This document shows positions 8,881 to 18,172 of a stretch of 64,000 nucleotides of DNA, one piece after another; within the stretch, counting starts at the first letter, position 1, and every line of letters starts with the position of its first letter. The notes under the pieces are model-generated. The model did not search any database, was not told the origin of the DNA, and saw only the letters and a program-made list of their open reading frames with translations. A program made the translations under genes and the position numbers. The DNA lies in assembly GCF_009495355.1 (NCBI RefSeq), contig NZ_VZAD01000013.1, positions 98,645 through 162,644 of the forward strand, written 5' to 3'. Source of the stretch: Segatella copri. Lineage in GTDB: Bacteria > Bacteroidota > Bacteroidia > Bacteroidales > Bacteroidaceae.

Positions 8881-9912
8881 TCATTGCCTCAATTTCAACT
8901 GATAATCAACACTTTGCTTCAAATACACCATCAAAAGCATCAAACCTAAGAACACCATAACAAGAGAAATTGCCCAATAATTAGCCAAGGAATCATACAA
9001 TCCATGCACTATAGCAGGAATGCTGATTGCAAGAACATATAAGCCTCGCCTATACTTTGGATAGAGATGAGCAAACGACAAGAAATAACCTGCAATACCG
9101 CACCAACAAGCATGAAGGAAAGGCAAGCTTGTCAACCTTGCTATATTCAAGAAGAACGAAACATCATACGTCTGCTCAGCGTTTACAGTAATCTGATATT
9201 GAACTCCTTCAAAAACCCCAAAAGAGATTCCTGCCATCAAGCCATAAAACACCATCGTTTGAGGTATTAACGGTTCCTTTGCTTTTTTTAATATAATAAG
9301 GAGCGGTATCATCTTTCCTAATTCTTCCGTAAGTCCCACCCCGAAGACATAACCAAGTATGTTTAAAGGGAAAGCCACATCTGTAAAAGCATAGAAAGGA
9401 TTGACTTTAGGTAAACCTAACAAATCCCATGCAACAAACACACAAAGTTGAGTCAAAAAGAATACATTCAAAGTTGTCTTCAACTTTACTTGGTTCGTTT
9501 TAAAACAAGCATAGAAAAATAATCCCCAAATAACTGAAAAGTACAAAGACACTTCGTAGAAAATAAAGAATCCTCCTAATGGTATATTCATAATTACCAT
9601 TGGCAATAATCCAACTAAAGCCAATATCAGAAACCTTTGATCTGAAAGAAATTGTTTGGATAACAACTTGGCTTTTGGAAATATTAACTCCGAACCAATT
9701 GCAGAAAGTTGCGCTAAAACATTCCCTTTATTTTGAACATGACACTGCAGATTGGCTCGTTTTAAATAAAAGCCAACAGTCCGTTCAAGGCTATCGCCGT
9801 CAGCAATAGCCTTGTCTTGTTTTAGCACCTGTCCATTGTTCACATACGAAAGTAAAGTTTTCTCATCGTATGGACCAAAGCGATGATTGTTGCGGATTAC
9901 GTAAATATTCAT
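8881..9912 (-). CDS. PrsW-type intramembrane protease with N-terminal GYF_2-like domain
   Basis: 343 residues. Residues 1-50 resemble a GYF_2 domain (YVIRNNHRFGPYDEKTLL), used to bind peptides or proteins. Seven or eight transmembrane helices follow from residue 93. The PrsW signature is present: TEELGK with Glu196-Glu197, FEGVQY with Glu235, His267 and His303 in HGLYDS. PrsW proteases cut membrane proteins such as anti-sigma factors. It is the last gene of the 19432-to-8881 ter operon, six bases after the preceding membrane gene. It may release a membrane-held regulator when the TerY/kinase module is activated; that link is inference from context. Confidence 0.82.
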   Translation of the reverse strand: MNIYVIRNNHRFGPYDEKTLLSYVNNGQVLKQDKAIADGDSLERTVGFYLKRANLQCHVQNKGNVLAQLSAIGSELIFPKAKLLSKQFLSDQRFLILALVGLLPMVIMNIPLGGFFIFYEVSLYFSVIWGLFFYACFKTNQVKLKTTLNVFFLTQLCVFVAWDLLGLPKVNPFYAFTDVAFPLNILGYVFGVGLTEELGKMIPLLIILKKAKEPLIPQTMVFYGLMAGISFGVFEGVQYQITVNAEQTYDVSFFLNIARLTSLPFLHACWCGIAGYFLSFAHLYPKYRRGLYVLAISIPAIVHGLYDSLANYWAISLVMVFLGLMLLMVYLKQSVDYQLKLRQ

Positions 9913-9918
9913 ATATCA

Positions 9919-10362
9919 TCAGAATACCGTAGCCATTATTGCAACAATAATAGCAAATGCATAAATTCCCAAAAAGACAAGACAAATTATTCCAAAATAT
10001 TTCGAAACATATCTCAGACTATCAAACATATCGTTTAATTCTTTGTTATCATCATACCTGCAAGCTGAACGAGCTTGATTGATGAAAGAAAAAATTCTCT
10101 TTAAAACAGGATAATAAATAGCAGCTAATATTATATAAATTATACCCATAGGAATACTACTTCCTGTTCCTCGATAGCCATCCATAAATCCCCAAAAGAT
10201 AGCTATAAAACCAACAATGGCTAAAAAGCCCATAGAGATACAACCTACTATGTTTATAAATTTTATCCATTTGGTTGCTTTCAGAAGATTTTCTTTCATT
10301 TCTTCAGTTATCTTCAATCGACATTCTACTGTTTCTTCTGTTTTATTCAAATCTATAGCCAT
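9919..10362 (-). CDS. Four-helix membrane protein, DUF5362-like
   Basis: 147 residues with a charged N-terminus (residues 1-28) and four predicted transmembrane helices (about 32-60, 70-90 and two in 115-147). The loop with INQARSACRYDDNKELNDMF lies between helix pairs. Overall it resembles the DUF5362 group of Bacteroidota membrane proteins; this is tentative. It lies between the kinase (four-base gap) and the PrsW-type protease (six-base gap), and could be a partner or substrate of the protease. No catalytic residues. Confidence 0.6.
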   Translation of the reverse strand: MAIDLNKTEETVECRLKITEEMKENLLKATKWIKFINIVGCISMGFLAIVGFIAIFWGFMDGYRGTGSSIPMGIIYIILAAIYYPVLKRIFSFINQARSACRYDDNKELNDMFDSLRYVSKYFGIICLVFLGIYAFAIIVAIMATVF

Positions 10363-10366
10363 AATT

Positions 10367-11842
10367 TTAATTATTTACAAGTTGAACAACTATTAATCTA
10401 CCTCCTTGACTTTTATCAAGCAAAATCTGCCTACCATCTGTCAAAGGCACATATTCCCCGATACCAATAGGCTTTTTATCCGTCGCATCATACATATCTG
10501 GCAAACGGCGATTGATGAGAATCCATTGATTATTAAAGAAATGGAAGTCTCCTACAGGCTTTTTATCCTCATCAGTCGTTTTTTCATTTGCAGAAACCAG
10601 ACGATTAGAATGCCACTTATACAAAGTCTGCTTATCATACACCATCAATCTGTAATTCTCAGACATATACTTTCCGTGAGAAGGTGCATAATAGAAATTG
10701 AGAATAGGCAATTGACCTTTATATTCTGTTCCACAGAAAGGACATCTTGGCTTGGTAGTATTGTCAAAGACATACCAATGCGCCTCACATTTCGGATTTT
10801 GACAAGGTTGAACCAGATCACAAGTCTTAACCAAAGCGTCTTCCCATTCTGCTGCACTTGGACGAGCCGAAGGATTATGAAGTCCATCTATAAAAGCTCT
10901 ATCAAATAACTTTTTCAAATACGGACCACAAATTGTATATGGTAGTTTTGCAGGGTCACCTTGTGGCAACTGACTCTTATCTAAATCTTGAGGTTTGACA
11001 CGATTTGTCTTATCTGTCGGATGCTCTATAAACAAAGCCTTTTCTCCCATCGACAACTCTTCATCTTTTGCAGGATCTATATCCCATACCTTGCCACCTC
11101 GCAGAGGATGTCGATTTAGCAAGTACATATATATGAGTACAGCTAAAGCATGACGGTCTGTTGCGATACTCGGAAGTTTTTTATTAGGATCGCCAATCTT
11201 CAAGCCTTTGGTTTCCATAACCTCAGGTGCTATAAAATCAGGAGTACCTAAAACTCCAGCATCATATTTTCCTGGAACAACCAATTCATCTGCATCAATA
11301 ATACAAGAATTACCAGTAATAGGATCTACAAGCACATTTTTATACGATAAATCTGAATGAGCAAGACCGGCAGCATGCAATCTTCTGACAGCACGAGCCA
11401 GTTTTAAACACATGTGCAAATCAGAAAGCCAAGTACCCTTTTGGTCTGCTGGAACAAAACGATTTCTCAATTTTGCTGATGCGAACCATTTACCTTCTTT
11501 TTCCTTACCATCAAAGGGACCACCTTTAAAGAAATACTTACTTGGATAAAAGGGTAAAACTACCCCGATCTTTCCATTCCATTCTACAAGTCGATCTGGC
11601 ATTATCAAATAGTCTTTCCAATATTTACCCTCTACAGTCTCAAATATTCGTTTATGGTAAGGGCCTACAATATTTTCCAAACGATTTTTATCACTTGGTG
11701 AAAGAGTTTTTCGATAAAAAGCGACAACGTATGTCTTGTCTATTGAAAAATAAACATCCTTGACACCACCTTGAGCCTTGATTTCATCATAAAACTCAAC
11801 GGTTGTGCCATCAGATGCCTTTAATATTACTTTGTTTGCCAT
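10367..11842 (-). CDS. TerY-associated serine/threonine protein kinase with zinc ribbon
   Basis: 491 residues. The kinase-like fold occupies about 1-340. Its catalytic loop HSDLSYKN has Asp164 and Asn169, the metal-binding triad is DAD (183-185) instead of DFG, and APE is at 205-207. The glycine-rich loop is poorly conserved. A zinc ribbon follows with Cys347, Cys352, Cys367 and Cys370. The C-terminal 110 residues are beta-rich and of unknown function. Together with the adjacent PP2C phosphatase and TerY proteins it makes the TerY-phosphorylation triad described for Ter stress systems. It probably phosphorylates a Ter-cluster protein; the substrate is unknown. Confidence 0.85.
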   Translation of the reverse strand: MANKVILKASDGTTVEFYDEIKAQGGVKDVYFSIDKTYVVAFYRKTLSPSDKNRLENIVGPYHKRIFETVEGKYWKDYLIMPDRLVEWNGKIGVVLPFYPSKYFFKGGPFDGKEKEGKWFASAKLRNRFVPADQKGTWLSDLHMCLKLARAVRRLHAAGLAHSDLSYKNVLVDPITGNSCIIDADELVVPGKYDAGVLGTPDFIAPEVMETKGLKIGDPNKKLPSIATDRHALAVLIYMYLLNRHPLRGGKVWDIDPAKDEELSMGEKALFIEHPTDKTNRVKPQDLDKSQLPQGDPAKLPYTICGPYLKKLFDRAFIDGLHNPSARPSAAEWEDALVKTCDLVQPCQNPKCEAHWYVFDNTTKPRCPFCGTEYKGQLPILNFYYAPSHGKYMSENYRLMVYDKQTLYKWHSNRLVSANEKTTDEDKKPVGDFHFFNNQWILINRRLPDMYDATDKKPIGIGEYVPLTDGRQILLDKSQGGRLIVVQLVNN

Positions 11843-11853
11843 AATATACTTTT

Positions 11854-13290
11854 CTAATACAATATTGCAATAGTTCTATCATCATGGTTACCTGGTGACC
11901 AGAAGTCAAGCCAATTGAGCAATTGGTCTTTTGCCGCTTCATTGTCATCAGACAAATCCACTCCATTCTCCTTTAAATCCTCCCAAAGTGCATCCCACTT
12001 ATCAGGATTGTTCAGATTAGCATCCGTCTCAAACTTTGGGTCACTCACACCATCTGTCATCAAGAACAAAGCGGTGAAGTCTGGGACTATGTAAAAGCGG
12101 AGTCTCTGATACAACGCTGTTGCGTCCTTGAATATCTCAGGCATCGTCAAGAAGCGAGTTTGACCAGCAAACTCACCTTCATCAGGCACACCGAGTAACT
12201 TTGCAGTATGCGCTTCTTTGTCATAGAGACAAATCGCACCATCACCTACCCAAAAAGATGCAACAAACCAACCGTAACTAAATTTTTTACAAATAGTCAA
12301 CAAAAATGTTGTTGCATAAATCTTTGGAGATTGATTTTTCGATGTCGCTTCTGCATAAATTGCCTTATGAGCACGAAAGGCAGCCGTACCAACAATCTTG
12401 TAGATATAATCCCCAACCATTTTACGAGCCTCGCTTTCGCTGTCTTCCTTAAACTGGTCATATGTATCTATCTCTTCTTCAAATTTCTTACTATCCAACA
12501 ATTGCTCCTTGCAATAATCAACTGCCGTTTCACAAGCTATTCGAGAACCTTCACGAGAGAAGATAGCAGAACCAGCTCCATCAGCAACAGCCATAATATA
12601 CCATCCATTTTCAAGATGAGCCATTTTGAAATGGTCATCACGAGGTTTTGCTTCTTGGGCATGCGAACGACCACGCTTGCTGGCTGCTACAATATCCTTT
12701 TGAGGAGTACCGTCATTCAGAGCCTCAACCTTCACATATTCACATTGTACATCTTCATTCTGATATTGCGGCTCAGGCATATTCTCCCAATCCACAGGTA
12801 AATTTTTCCACAATTTACGTGGGTCTTGATTGATGACAAAAGGAATCTTACGTTCTAAGACGGGTCTATCTTCTGGCAAGAATATACCTTTATATTTATA
12901 GCATAGCGTCAATTCAAATGTTGATTCAGCCGTTGTTGTACCACCATTACGCAATGGCTCTAAAGTTGGTAAACCACTAATAGTAAAACTATGTCCATCC
13001 TCTGCCACAGTTATTGTTAAGCCATGCATTTCTTCCGATATGCCGTTTACTTCAACAAGCACCATATTTTCATCAGGAACGTTCACAGTCTGTGAATATT
13101 CCTTTCCTTCTTTAGCATTCGGTATCGAAAATGCTAAAGACTTTACTTTATTTTCTGCAACTAAAATATTGTCCATCAGATGTTCTTTATATTGATTCCA
13201 CAATTTGCAAGAAAGAAACTTCAAGAAGTCTTCCACCTGCTCGTCGTTCTTCCCTTGACAAACTATATCTATTATCTTTTCTACATTCAT
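11854..13290 (-). CDS. PP2C-type protein phosphatase of the TerY-P triad
   Basis: 478 residues. The C-terminal 270 residues are a PP2C domain with metal-binding VADGAGSA, a second acidic site LMTDGVSD and the terminal GNHDDRT motif. The N-terminal 200 residues are not part of standard PP2C: a short helical region followed by an Ig-like beta domain (TISGLPT near residue 110) that may bind a partner. It probably reverses phosphorylation by the kinase encoded 11 bases downstream. It starts four bases after the stop of the VWA/zinc-ribbon gene. Family call is firm; the N-terminal domain assignment is tentative. Confidence 0.85.
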   Translation of the reverse strand: MNVEKIIDIVCQGKNDEQVEDFLKFLSCKLWNQYKEHLMDNILVAENKVKSLAFSIPNAKEGKEYSQTVNVPDENMVLVEVNGISEEMHGLTITVAEDGHSFTISGLPTLEPLRNGGTTTAESTFELTLCYKYKGIFLPEDRPVLERKIPFVINQDPRKLWKNLPVDWENMPEPQYQNEDVQCEYVKVEALNDGTPQKDIVAASKRGRSHAQEAKPRDDHFKMAHLENGWYIMAVADGAGSAIFSREGSRIACETAVDYCKEQLLDSKKFEEEIDTYDQFKEDSESEARKMVGDYIYKIVGTAAFRAHKAIYAEATSKNQSPKIYATTFLLTICKKFSYGWFVASFWVGDGAICLYDKEAHTAKLLGVPDEGEFAGQTRFLTMPEIFKDATALYQRLRFYIVPDFTALFLMTDGVSDPKFETDANLNNPDKWDALWEDLKENGVDLSDDNEAAKDQLLNWLDFWSPGNHDDRTIAILY

Positions 13291-13294
13291 AGCT

Positions 13295-14347
13295 TTATCC
13301 TCTTCCTCTTGTTATGTCAGCTCCACCAGCAGCAATCTCACCCAAAGAGCCTTCCATGCCACACCAAGGGCAAGCTGTCGTATTTCCATCTGAACACATA
13401 ATATTACCACATTCACAGACCACAACACCTAATTGTGCGCCACAGCAAGGACAGGTTGGTACACCACGCAAAGCAGTAGTATTGATACTCTGGTTAGAAT
13501 TTCCATCAGACAAGCTATTATATATTTCTTCGTCTATAGGATAGGCACCAACCAACTTAAACTCATTCTTCAACAATCCAAGACTGCCATAATCCAAGTC
13601 CTTGTACTCAGTCATTCGCTTGGCATATTTTACAAGATAAGTTTTCTTGGTATTGGAGCATTTGCCTACCAACACCACAAAGTTCTCATCTATGACACAA
13701 GGCTTAGAAGTATCTACCTTTTCAAGATTGATACCAGATGTAGGTGCCAACTTTACTTCATCATCACCCATATCCGTCACAGAAACGCTTGTTGCCTTGA
13801 TGGAGGCTGTAACCCATTTGAAGAATGACTTGAACGACATTTCATCAGTATTATTCAAACGAAGCACATTATCAGAAATTTGTCCCAGCAACTGCGTATT
13901 CGCATTATCCCCGATAGATATGGCTACAATATTGGCAGAATGACGGTACTTCTGATTCCAACGAGTAAAAGCAGGAGTTGGATCATCTGTAGGAGTTCCA
14001 TCTGTAAAGAGGAAAATGATAGGTTTCCAATCACCTTTTTTCTCCAAGGTTGTCTTCACTAACGACTTGTCCATATCATCCATCAGAAAGTTAAGAGCAG
14101 CACCTAAAGACGTACCTCCACCAATAGGAAACGTTGGAGGATAGAATTTATACAATTCCGTCAAAGGCGATACACTTTTTGCTTTACCGGCAAAAGCTAT
14201 CACAGATATATATGCTGTTTCAAGAGCATACGGATCGGTACGCAATTCTTGAACTATCATTCTCATACCATCCTGCACTTGTTGGATTGGTTCTCCTACC
14301 ATTGACTCTGATACGTCAACGAGGAAATATATAGGTAATCTTCTCAT
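13295..14347 (-). CDS. TerY-type VWA protein with C-terminal zinc ribbon
   Basis: 350 residues. The N-terminal VWA domain (1-210) has a metal-ion-dependent adhesion site: DVSES near residue 11, the Thr in GGGTSLG and Asp in FLFTDGTPTDD. A linker region and then a C-terminal cysteine cluster follow: CPCCG, CECGNIMC and CPWCG. These could form one or two zinc ribbons. It is the largest of the three TerY paralogues and lies four bases before the phosphatase gene, so it is the VWA member closest to the phosphorylation pair. Known TerY proteins act as adaptors in Ter complexes; the zinc ribbon may bind the matching one in the kinase. Confidence 0.85.
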   Translation of the reverse strand: MRRLPIYFLVDVSESMVGEPIQQVQDGMRMIVQELRTDPYALETAYISVIAFAGKAKSVSPLTELYKFYPPTFPIGGGTSLGAALNFLMDDMDKSLVKTTLEKKGDWKPIIFLFTDGTPTDDPTPAFTRWNQKYRHSANIVAISIGDNANTQLLGQISDNVLRLNNTDEMSFKSFFKWVTASIKATSVSVTDMGDDEVKLAPTSGINLEKVDTSKPCVIDENFVVLVGKCSNTKKTYLVKYAKRMTEYKDLDYGSLGLLKNEFKLVGAYPIDEEIYNSLSDGNSNQSINTTALRGVPTCPCCGAQLGVVVCECGNIMCSDGNTTACPWCGMEGSLGEIAAGGADITRGRG

Positions 14348-14360
14348 TGTTTTGTTATTG

Positions 14361-15026
14361 TTAGTTATTTTTATAGACCATCATCGGTAAAGGACTCAGA
14401 TATACCTTACCTGGTCCTGTAACTTTCATCAAGCTCAATCCTTCTCCTCTCAATACATTTCCAACAGACCAACCTGCTTGAATCTGTGAAGGAGAGAAAC
14501 CTTGGAAAGCTACGATATGATTTTCATCAATTTCTATCGTTTCACCATTGCCCAGAATCTTTTCTATTGGAGAACCAAGGGAATCAAGAAAAACAGTAGC
14601 ATTACCATCTATCTTTTGGAAAAGTCCTACTCCACCCAACAATCCTTGAAGGCTTATATTAAGGTTCAAGTTTATCTTATTCGTGGATGCAACATAATGT
14701 CCACGACGACAGATTAAGTTATCTCCTTGCAATCTAATAGGAACGAGAGCACAACAACTACCAGAAAGTACCATTTTTCTCTCCGTATTTGTAGGATTAT
14801 AGAAACGGATTATCAAAATAGATTCACCTGACAACGCTGATTTCAAAACACCTCCCAAAAGGCTGCCTAATCCACCATTGTTAGAGCTACTTCCATTAAA
14901 CTCCACATCGCGTTGCAAAGCCTCATCAACATAGACAATACTTCCACGCTCTGCATAAAACGACTCCCCTGGTGTCAATGTCACTTCGAGAGTCTTATAC
15001 TCATATCCTACTATCTTGCAATTCAT
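14361..15026 (-). CDS. AIM24 / TIGR00266 family protein
   Basis: 221 residues with the beta-helix-like repeat pattern of the AIM24 family: an early PGESFYAERGSIVYVDE segment, a Gly-rich linker (NNGGLGSLLGGV), LIIRFYNP, and the closing VTGPGKVYLSPLP. No signal peptide. AIM24-like proteins often co-occur with TerD and TerY genes in Ter systems, but their activity is unknown. It lies between two VWA genes in the ter operon (gaps of 13 and 6 bases). It is probably a cytosolic or membrane-peripheral scaffold. Confidence 0.8.
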   Translation of the reverse strand: MNCKIVGYEYKTLEVTLTPGESFYAERGSIVYVDEALQRDVEFNGSSSNNGGLGSLLGGVLKSALSGESILIIRFYNPTNTERKMVLSGSCCALVPIRLQGDNLICRRGHYVASTNKINLNLNISLQGLLGGVGLFQKIDGNATVFLDSLGSPIEKILGNGETIEIDENHIVAFQGFSPSQIQAGWSVGNVLRGEGLSLMKVTGPGKVYLSPLPMMVYKNN

Positions 15027-15032
15027 ATCACT

Positions 15033-15671
15033 TTATACCACTAAATTTACTTCTGTTGGAGGTGCAGGCAATTCCACTTGATCTGTAACACCCATGGTCT
15101 TACCACCTCCGATAATGTTAATAGATACCCATTGAAAGAACTTCTTGAATGTATTACTATCCATTGTATCAAGGGTAAATACATTGTCAGTAAGTTTCTT
15201 CAAAGGTTCTGTTTTTGCCTCAGGACCAGCAGCACAAGCCACAATATTTGTGAACTGATGTGCTTTGACCTTTGGTATCACATTATCGTATGCCAACAAA
15301 TCCGAAGGTTTTCCATCTGTCAAGACAAACAATAATGGCATCCAATCGCCTTTTTGCTCTTTAGATCCCATATTCACCTCTGCATCATATCGTTGACACA
15401 ACAATTCCAAAGCAGCTCCCATGTGAGTCGGTCCAGCTTCAGGACAAACAATCTCCGGCAATTGAAGGTTCTCCAATTCGGTCAAAGGAAGAATTTGCTT
15501 GACATCCTTATCGTATGTTATAATACTAATACAAGCCGTTTCCAAAGCGTATGGATCTAATCGCAAAGATGCTATCATATCCGACAGTCCCACCTTCACA
15601 GACTCTATAGGTTCTCCTTTCATAGAACCAGACGTATCTATCAATATATAAACAGGTAATCTTCTTGTCAT
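15033..15671 (-). CDS. TerY-type VWA protein
   Basis: 212 residues from the preferred start MTRRLPVY at 15671; a longer frame upstream would overlap the preceding membrane-protein gene and lacks conserved sequence. The complete MIDAS is visible: DTSGS at residue 11-15, Thr in AGPTHMG, and Asp in FVLTDGKPSD. The fold is a single VWA domain without a zinc ribbon, ending in a Pro-rich tail (LPAPPTEVNLVV). The start is one base from the stop of the upstream gene. It is the second of three TerY copies, close in length and tail sequence to the 16162-16800 copy, so the two likely arose by duplication. Confidence 0.85.
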   Translation of the reverse strand: MTRRLPVYILIDTSGSMKGEPIESVKVGLSDMIASLRLDPYALETACISIITYDKDVKQILPLTELENLQLPEIVCPEAGPTHMGAALELLCQRYDAEVNMGSKEQKGDWMPLLFVLTDGKPSDLLAYDNVIPKVKAHQFTNIVACAAGPEAKTEPLKKLTDNVFTLDTMDSNTFKKFFQWVSINIIGGGKTMGVTDQVELPAPPTEVNLVV

Positions 15672-15672
15672 A

Positions 15673-16092
15673 TTAATTATCACTTTTCTTATTATACCCC
15701 ATATAAGCTCCATACAAAGCACTACCAATCAACAACAGCCAAAATGTTGATTCACCGTCCTTTTCGTACTCATATCCATTAAAAGCCATTATCATTTGAT
15801 ATATAAAATAGGTTGCCGGACATAAAATCATGCCAATCAATGCTCCACCTATAGATTTATGAGGAACAAAATTAGTTATAACACAGCCTACAATTATAGC
15901 ACCTATTATCAGTACCAACATATATTCAGCCTCCAACCACATTCCAAGTAAAGCCAATATTACTCCAACTATAACAGAGGCACCAAAACCAGCTAAAAAG
16001 GCCATTAAAAACTGAGGCTTCTTTTCTGGTTCATTCTCATTTGTCACATTATACTGAGGATTTTCTAGTTTATCGATATTATAATCACCCAT
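15673..16092 (-). CDS. Four-helix membrane protein of the ter operon
   Basis: 139 residues. A hydrophilic Asn/Glu/Pro-rich N-terminus (1-28) is followed by four predicted transmembrane helices (about 30-50, 55-75, 82-105 and 115-130) and a Lys-rich end. The glycine-rich helices resemble small transporter- or channel-like proteins, but no family is recognised. A strong hairpin lies just upstream, between it and the third TerY gene, so its expression may be reduced relative to the TerD genes. It is coupled to the downstream TerY gene with a one-base gap. Confidence 0.6.
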   Translation of the reverse strand: MGDYNIDKLENPQYNVTNENEPEKKPQFLMAFLAGFGASVIVGVILALLGMWLEAEYMLVLIIGAIIVGCVITNFVPHKSIGGALIGMILCPATYFIYQMIMAFNGYEYEKDGESTFWLLLIGSALYGAYMGYNKKSDN

Positions 16093-16115
16093 AATTATTA
16101 CTATTTAAAAATTTG

Positions 16116-16149
16116 AGTCTGGACTTTTGATATATACAAAGTCCAGACT
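16116..16149 (-). terminator. Intra-operon hairpin, likely attenuator or partial terminator
   Basis: A perfect 12-bp stem (AGTCTGGACTTT at 16116-16127 with its complement at 16138-16149) and a 10-nt loop. On the minus strand it is followed by CAAATTTTT. It sits between the TerD/TerY head and the rest of the ter operon, which continues in the same direction, so it probably lowers rather than ends transcription. Confidence 0.6.
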
Positions 16150-16161
16150 ATAGTTAAACTC

Positions 16162-16800
16162 TTAAACTACTACATTTACTTCAGGAGGTGGAGGTGGCAA
16201 CTCACTCATTGTTGTCGCTTCACAAGCAGTATCCTCCACAGACTTACTGCTTGTACTGATTGAAGCAGAAACCCACTTGAAGAAAGCCTTGATTGTAGCA
16301 CTATCAGCTGTATCAAGCTGCACCACGTTCTCTGTGATTTGTTTCAAGGTATTGGTGTTAGCACCTTGACCTGCGGCACAAGCCACAACCATGCCACACT
16401 TACGCTTTTTGAACTCCTCAAGCCCCTTAGTAATTGAATCGGTAGGCTCACCATCAGTCATAATAAAGACCAATGGTCGCCAATCGCCCTTTACCTCTGC
16501 TGTAGTCTTTGTAATCTCACTATCTATCTTCTGTGACAGCAGTTCCAAAGCACCGCCTAAGGCTGTACAACCGCCAGCATCAATGCTCGGTTGTTGGAAT
16601 GCAGCCAACTCTGTAAGAGGTGAAACCTGCTGTGCAGATGTATTAAAAGTGATAATACTGATATACGCTGTTTCCAACGCATAAGGATCACTTCTCAATG
16701 TGGAGATAAGTGTCTGAACACCATTTTTCACGGCCTCGATTGGTTCACCATACATAGAACCCGATGTATCGAGGAGTAAATATACTGGTAATCTTCTCAT
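16162..16800 (-). CDS. terY: TerY-type VWA protein
   Basis: 212 residues, a single VWA domain with intact MIDAS: DTSGS (residues 11-15), Thr in GCTALGG and Asp in FIMTDGEPTD. The tail is Pro-rich (ELPPPPPEVNVVV), like the 15033-15671 copy. It starts one base beyond the stop of the adjacent TerD gene, so VWA and TerD proteins are made together. In Ter systems VWA proteins of this kind are proposed to hold TerD and phosphorylation proteins in one complex. The symbol is given because this copy matches plain TerY best. Confidence 0.85.
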   Translation of the reverse strand: MRRLPVYLLLDTSGSMYGEPIEAVKNGVQTLISTLRSDPYALETAYISIITFNTSAQQVSPLTELAAFQQPSIDAGGCTALGGALELLSQKIDSEITKTTAEVKGDWRPLVFIMTDGEPTDSITKGLEEFKKRKCGMVVACAAGQGANTNTLKQITENVVQLDTADSATIKAFFKWVSASISTSSKSVEDTACEATTMSELPPPPPEVNVVV

Positions 16801-16801
16801 T

Positions 16802-17509
16802 TTATTTAGAATAATTAGTTAATATACGTCTAATTGTTAAACACAAATTGGCATCTTCATAAGCATCACCAATGGCAGCAAACTTCCAGTCATTTCCACG
16901 ACGATAGAGTTTTCCCATAATCAAGGCTAGCTTACCTCTATATTGAGGAGTTGCGGCAACATCATACTGAGCAAATACATGATGAACTTTATCAGGAGTT
17001 CCTTCATACATCCTTATAGCTGCATAAGGAATTTGGGAAAAATCCTCTGTGCCGCAATTATTCAAGAAGAAGAATATCTGATGTACATCGGAACTAATCT
17101 TAGACAAATCAACTTTAATGATTTCATTGTCTAATCCATCATCTCCATCAGCATCTCCTTCTCTATCATCTCCAGAATGATGCAATGCATAATCTCTAGA
17201 ATCTACTTTTCCTGGAGGCATACCATATTGAGCCAGAAAATCAACTCGATATTCTGGAGAATAAATGTGATCTACAATATCTCCTGCAGCATTTACCATG
17301 ATACAGCTTAAATCTAAATCCACACTTATCTTTTCTCTTTCTATATGAGTCTGTCTTCCAAAACCCAAAAATCCCTCTTTGTCAACGATTTCAAGAGTAC
17401 GTCCAGTTTCAATCATACCCCAGTTACAACCAACACAGAAGTTGGTCAATTTCGCACCAGTCTCTTTTTCAAGATTGATGCGTTGTCCTTTTTCAAGTTT
17501 TATTGCCAT
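16802..17509 (-). CDS. TerD-domain protein
   Basis: 235 residues from MAIKLEKGQRINLEK at 17509; this start matches the common TerD opening and the longer frame upstream overlaps the previous gene. The TerD beta-sandwich is recognisable: KGQRINL, DLDLSCIMVNAAG (Ca2+-site region), LSKISSDVHQIFFFLNN and the late RGNDWKFAAIGDAYED. Residues about 90-110 form an Asp/Glu/Gly-rich stretch that may bind metal. TerD proteins bind Ca2+ and are required for tellurite and oxidative stress tolerance. It is the fourth TerD gene from the promoter and sits directly before a TerY gene. Confidence 0.85.
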   Translation of the reverse strand: MAIKLEKGQRINLEKETGAKLTNFCVGCNWGMIETGRTLEIVDKEGFLGFGRQTHIEREKISVDLDLSCIMVNAAGDIVDHIYSPEYRVDFLAQYGMPPGKVDSRDYALHHSGDDREGDADGDDGLDNEIIKVDLSKISSDVHQIFFFLNNCGTEDFSQIPYAAIRMYEGTPDKVHHVFAQYDVAATPQYRGKLALIMGKLYRRGNDWKFAAIGDAYEDANLCLTIRRILTNYSK

Positions 17510-17528
17510 AATTCTCAAGTTTAAATAA

Positions 17529-18170
17529 TTAATCTTTACTGCCAGGACTGTAATTGAATCCCCATCCATATTGTTTGTCACAATCACGATGTCCATCATG
17601 AAATGTTACCAGTTTCTTCACTGTAATAGAATTATCACCTGCAAAATCCAGTTGGGCTATTGCACAGAACTTTTTGTCATTGTACTGTTGCCCCATTTCC
17701 ACAATTACCTCTTGATTGCCTGGCACTTTGACTTTTACAACTGCATTCGTCTCCGACCATTTAGCTACACCTTCATAAATAAAGGTATAAACTATAATAC
17801 GCTTGATTTCATTGATACCAACAGGATTCACAAGAATGGTTTCTCCAGAAGAAGCACCACCTCCACGATCATCGCCTTGATGCCATATATAAGGAGCCAT
17901 ATCATAGCAGCCTTGTCGAGTCACATGATGACGATCACCTCCTCTACCATGAGAAAATTGCAAACCATCTATCAGCATTTTCTTGCCATTACGCAATTCA
18001 TAATAACAGCCTAAATCCAGATCAATGGCATTGCCAAAGAGATTTTTGAAAAATCCCCCTTTACTCCAGTCAAGATTGATAACAATCTCACCTGCAGAAG
18101 GTTTGCCCGCTGTAGGCTTTTCCAAATTAATGCGATGAGTATCACCGCTCTTTTCTAGAATGATTGCCAT
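17529..18170 (-). CDS. Divergent TerD-domain protein
   Basis: 213 residues, starting MAIILEKSGDTHRINLEK. The TerD frame is visible (INLDW, IDLDLGCYYELRNG, then a strand region IKRIIVYTFIYEG) but the central loop differs: it is rich in His, Gly and Arg (GRGGDRHH, WHQGDDRGGG) and the C-terminus adds an HDGHRDCDKQYGWGFNYS-type tail. The usual RLYRRGSEWKF motif is replaced. It could have changed metal preference. It is flanked by TerD genes with gaps of 2 and 19 bases. Confidence 0.8.
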   Translation of the reverse strand: MAIILEKSGDTHRINLEKPTAGKPSAGEIVINLDWSKGGFFKNLFGNAIDLDLGCYYELRNGKKMLIDGLQFSHGRGGDRHHVTRQGCYDMAPYIWHQGDDRGGGASSGETILVNPVGINEIKRIIVYTFIYEGVAKWSETNAVVKVKVPGNQEVIVEMGQQYNDKKFCAIAQLDFAGDNSITVKKLVTFHDGHRDCDKQYGWGFNYSPGSKD

Positions 18171-18172
18171 AA

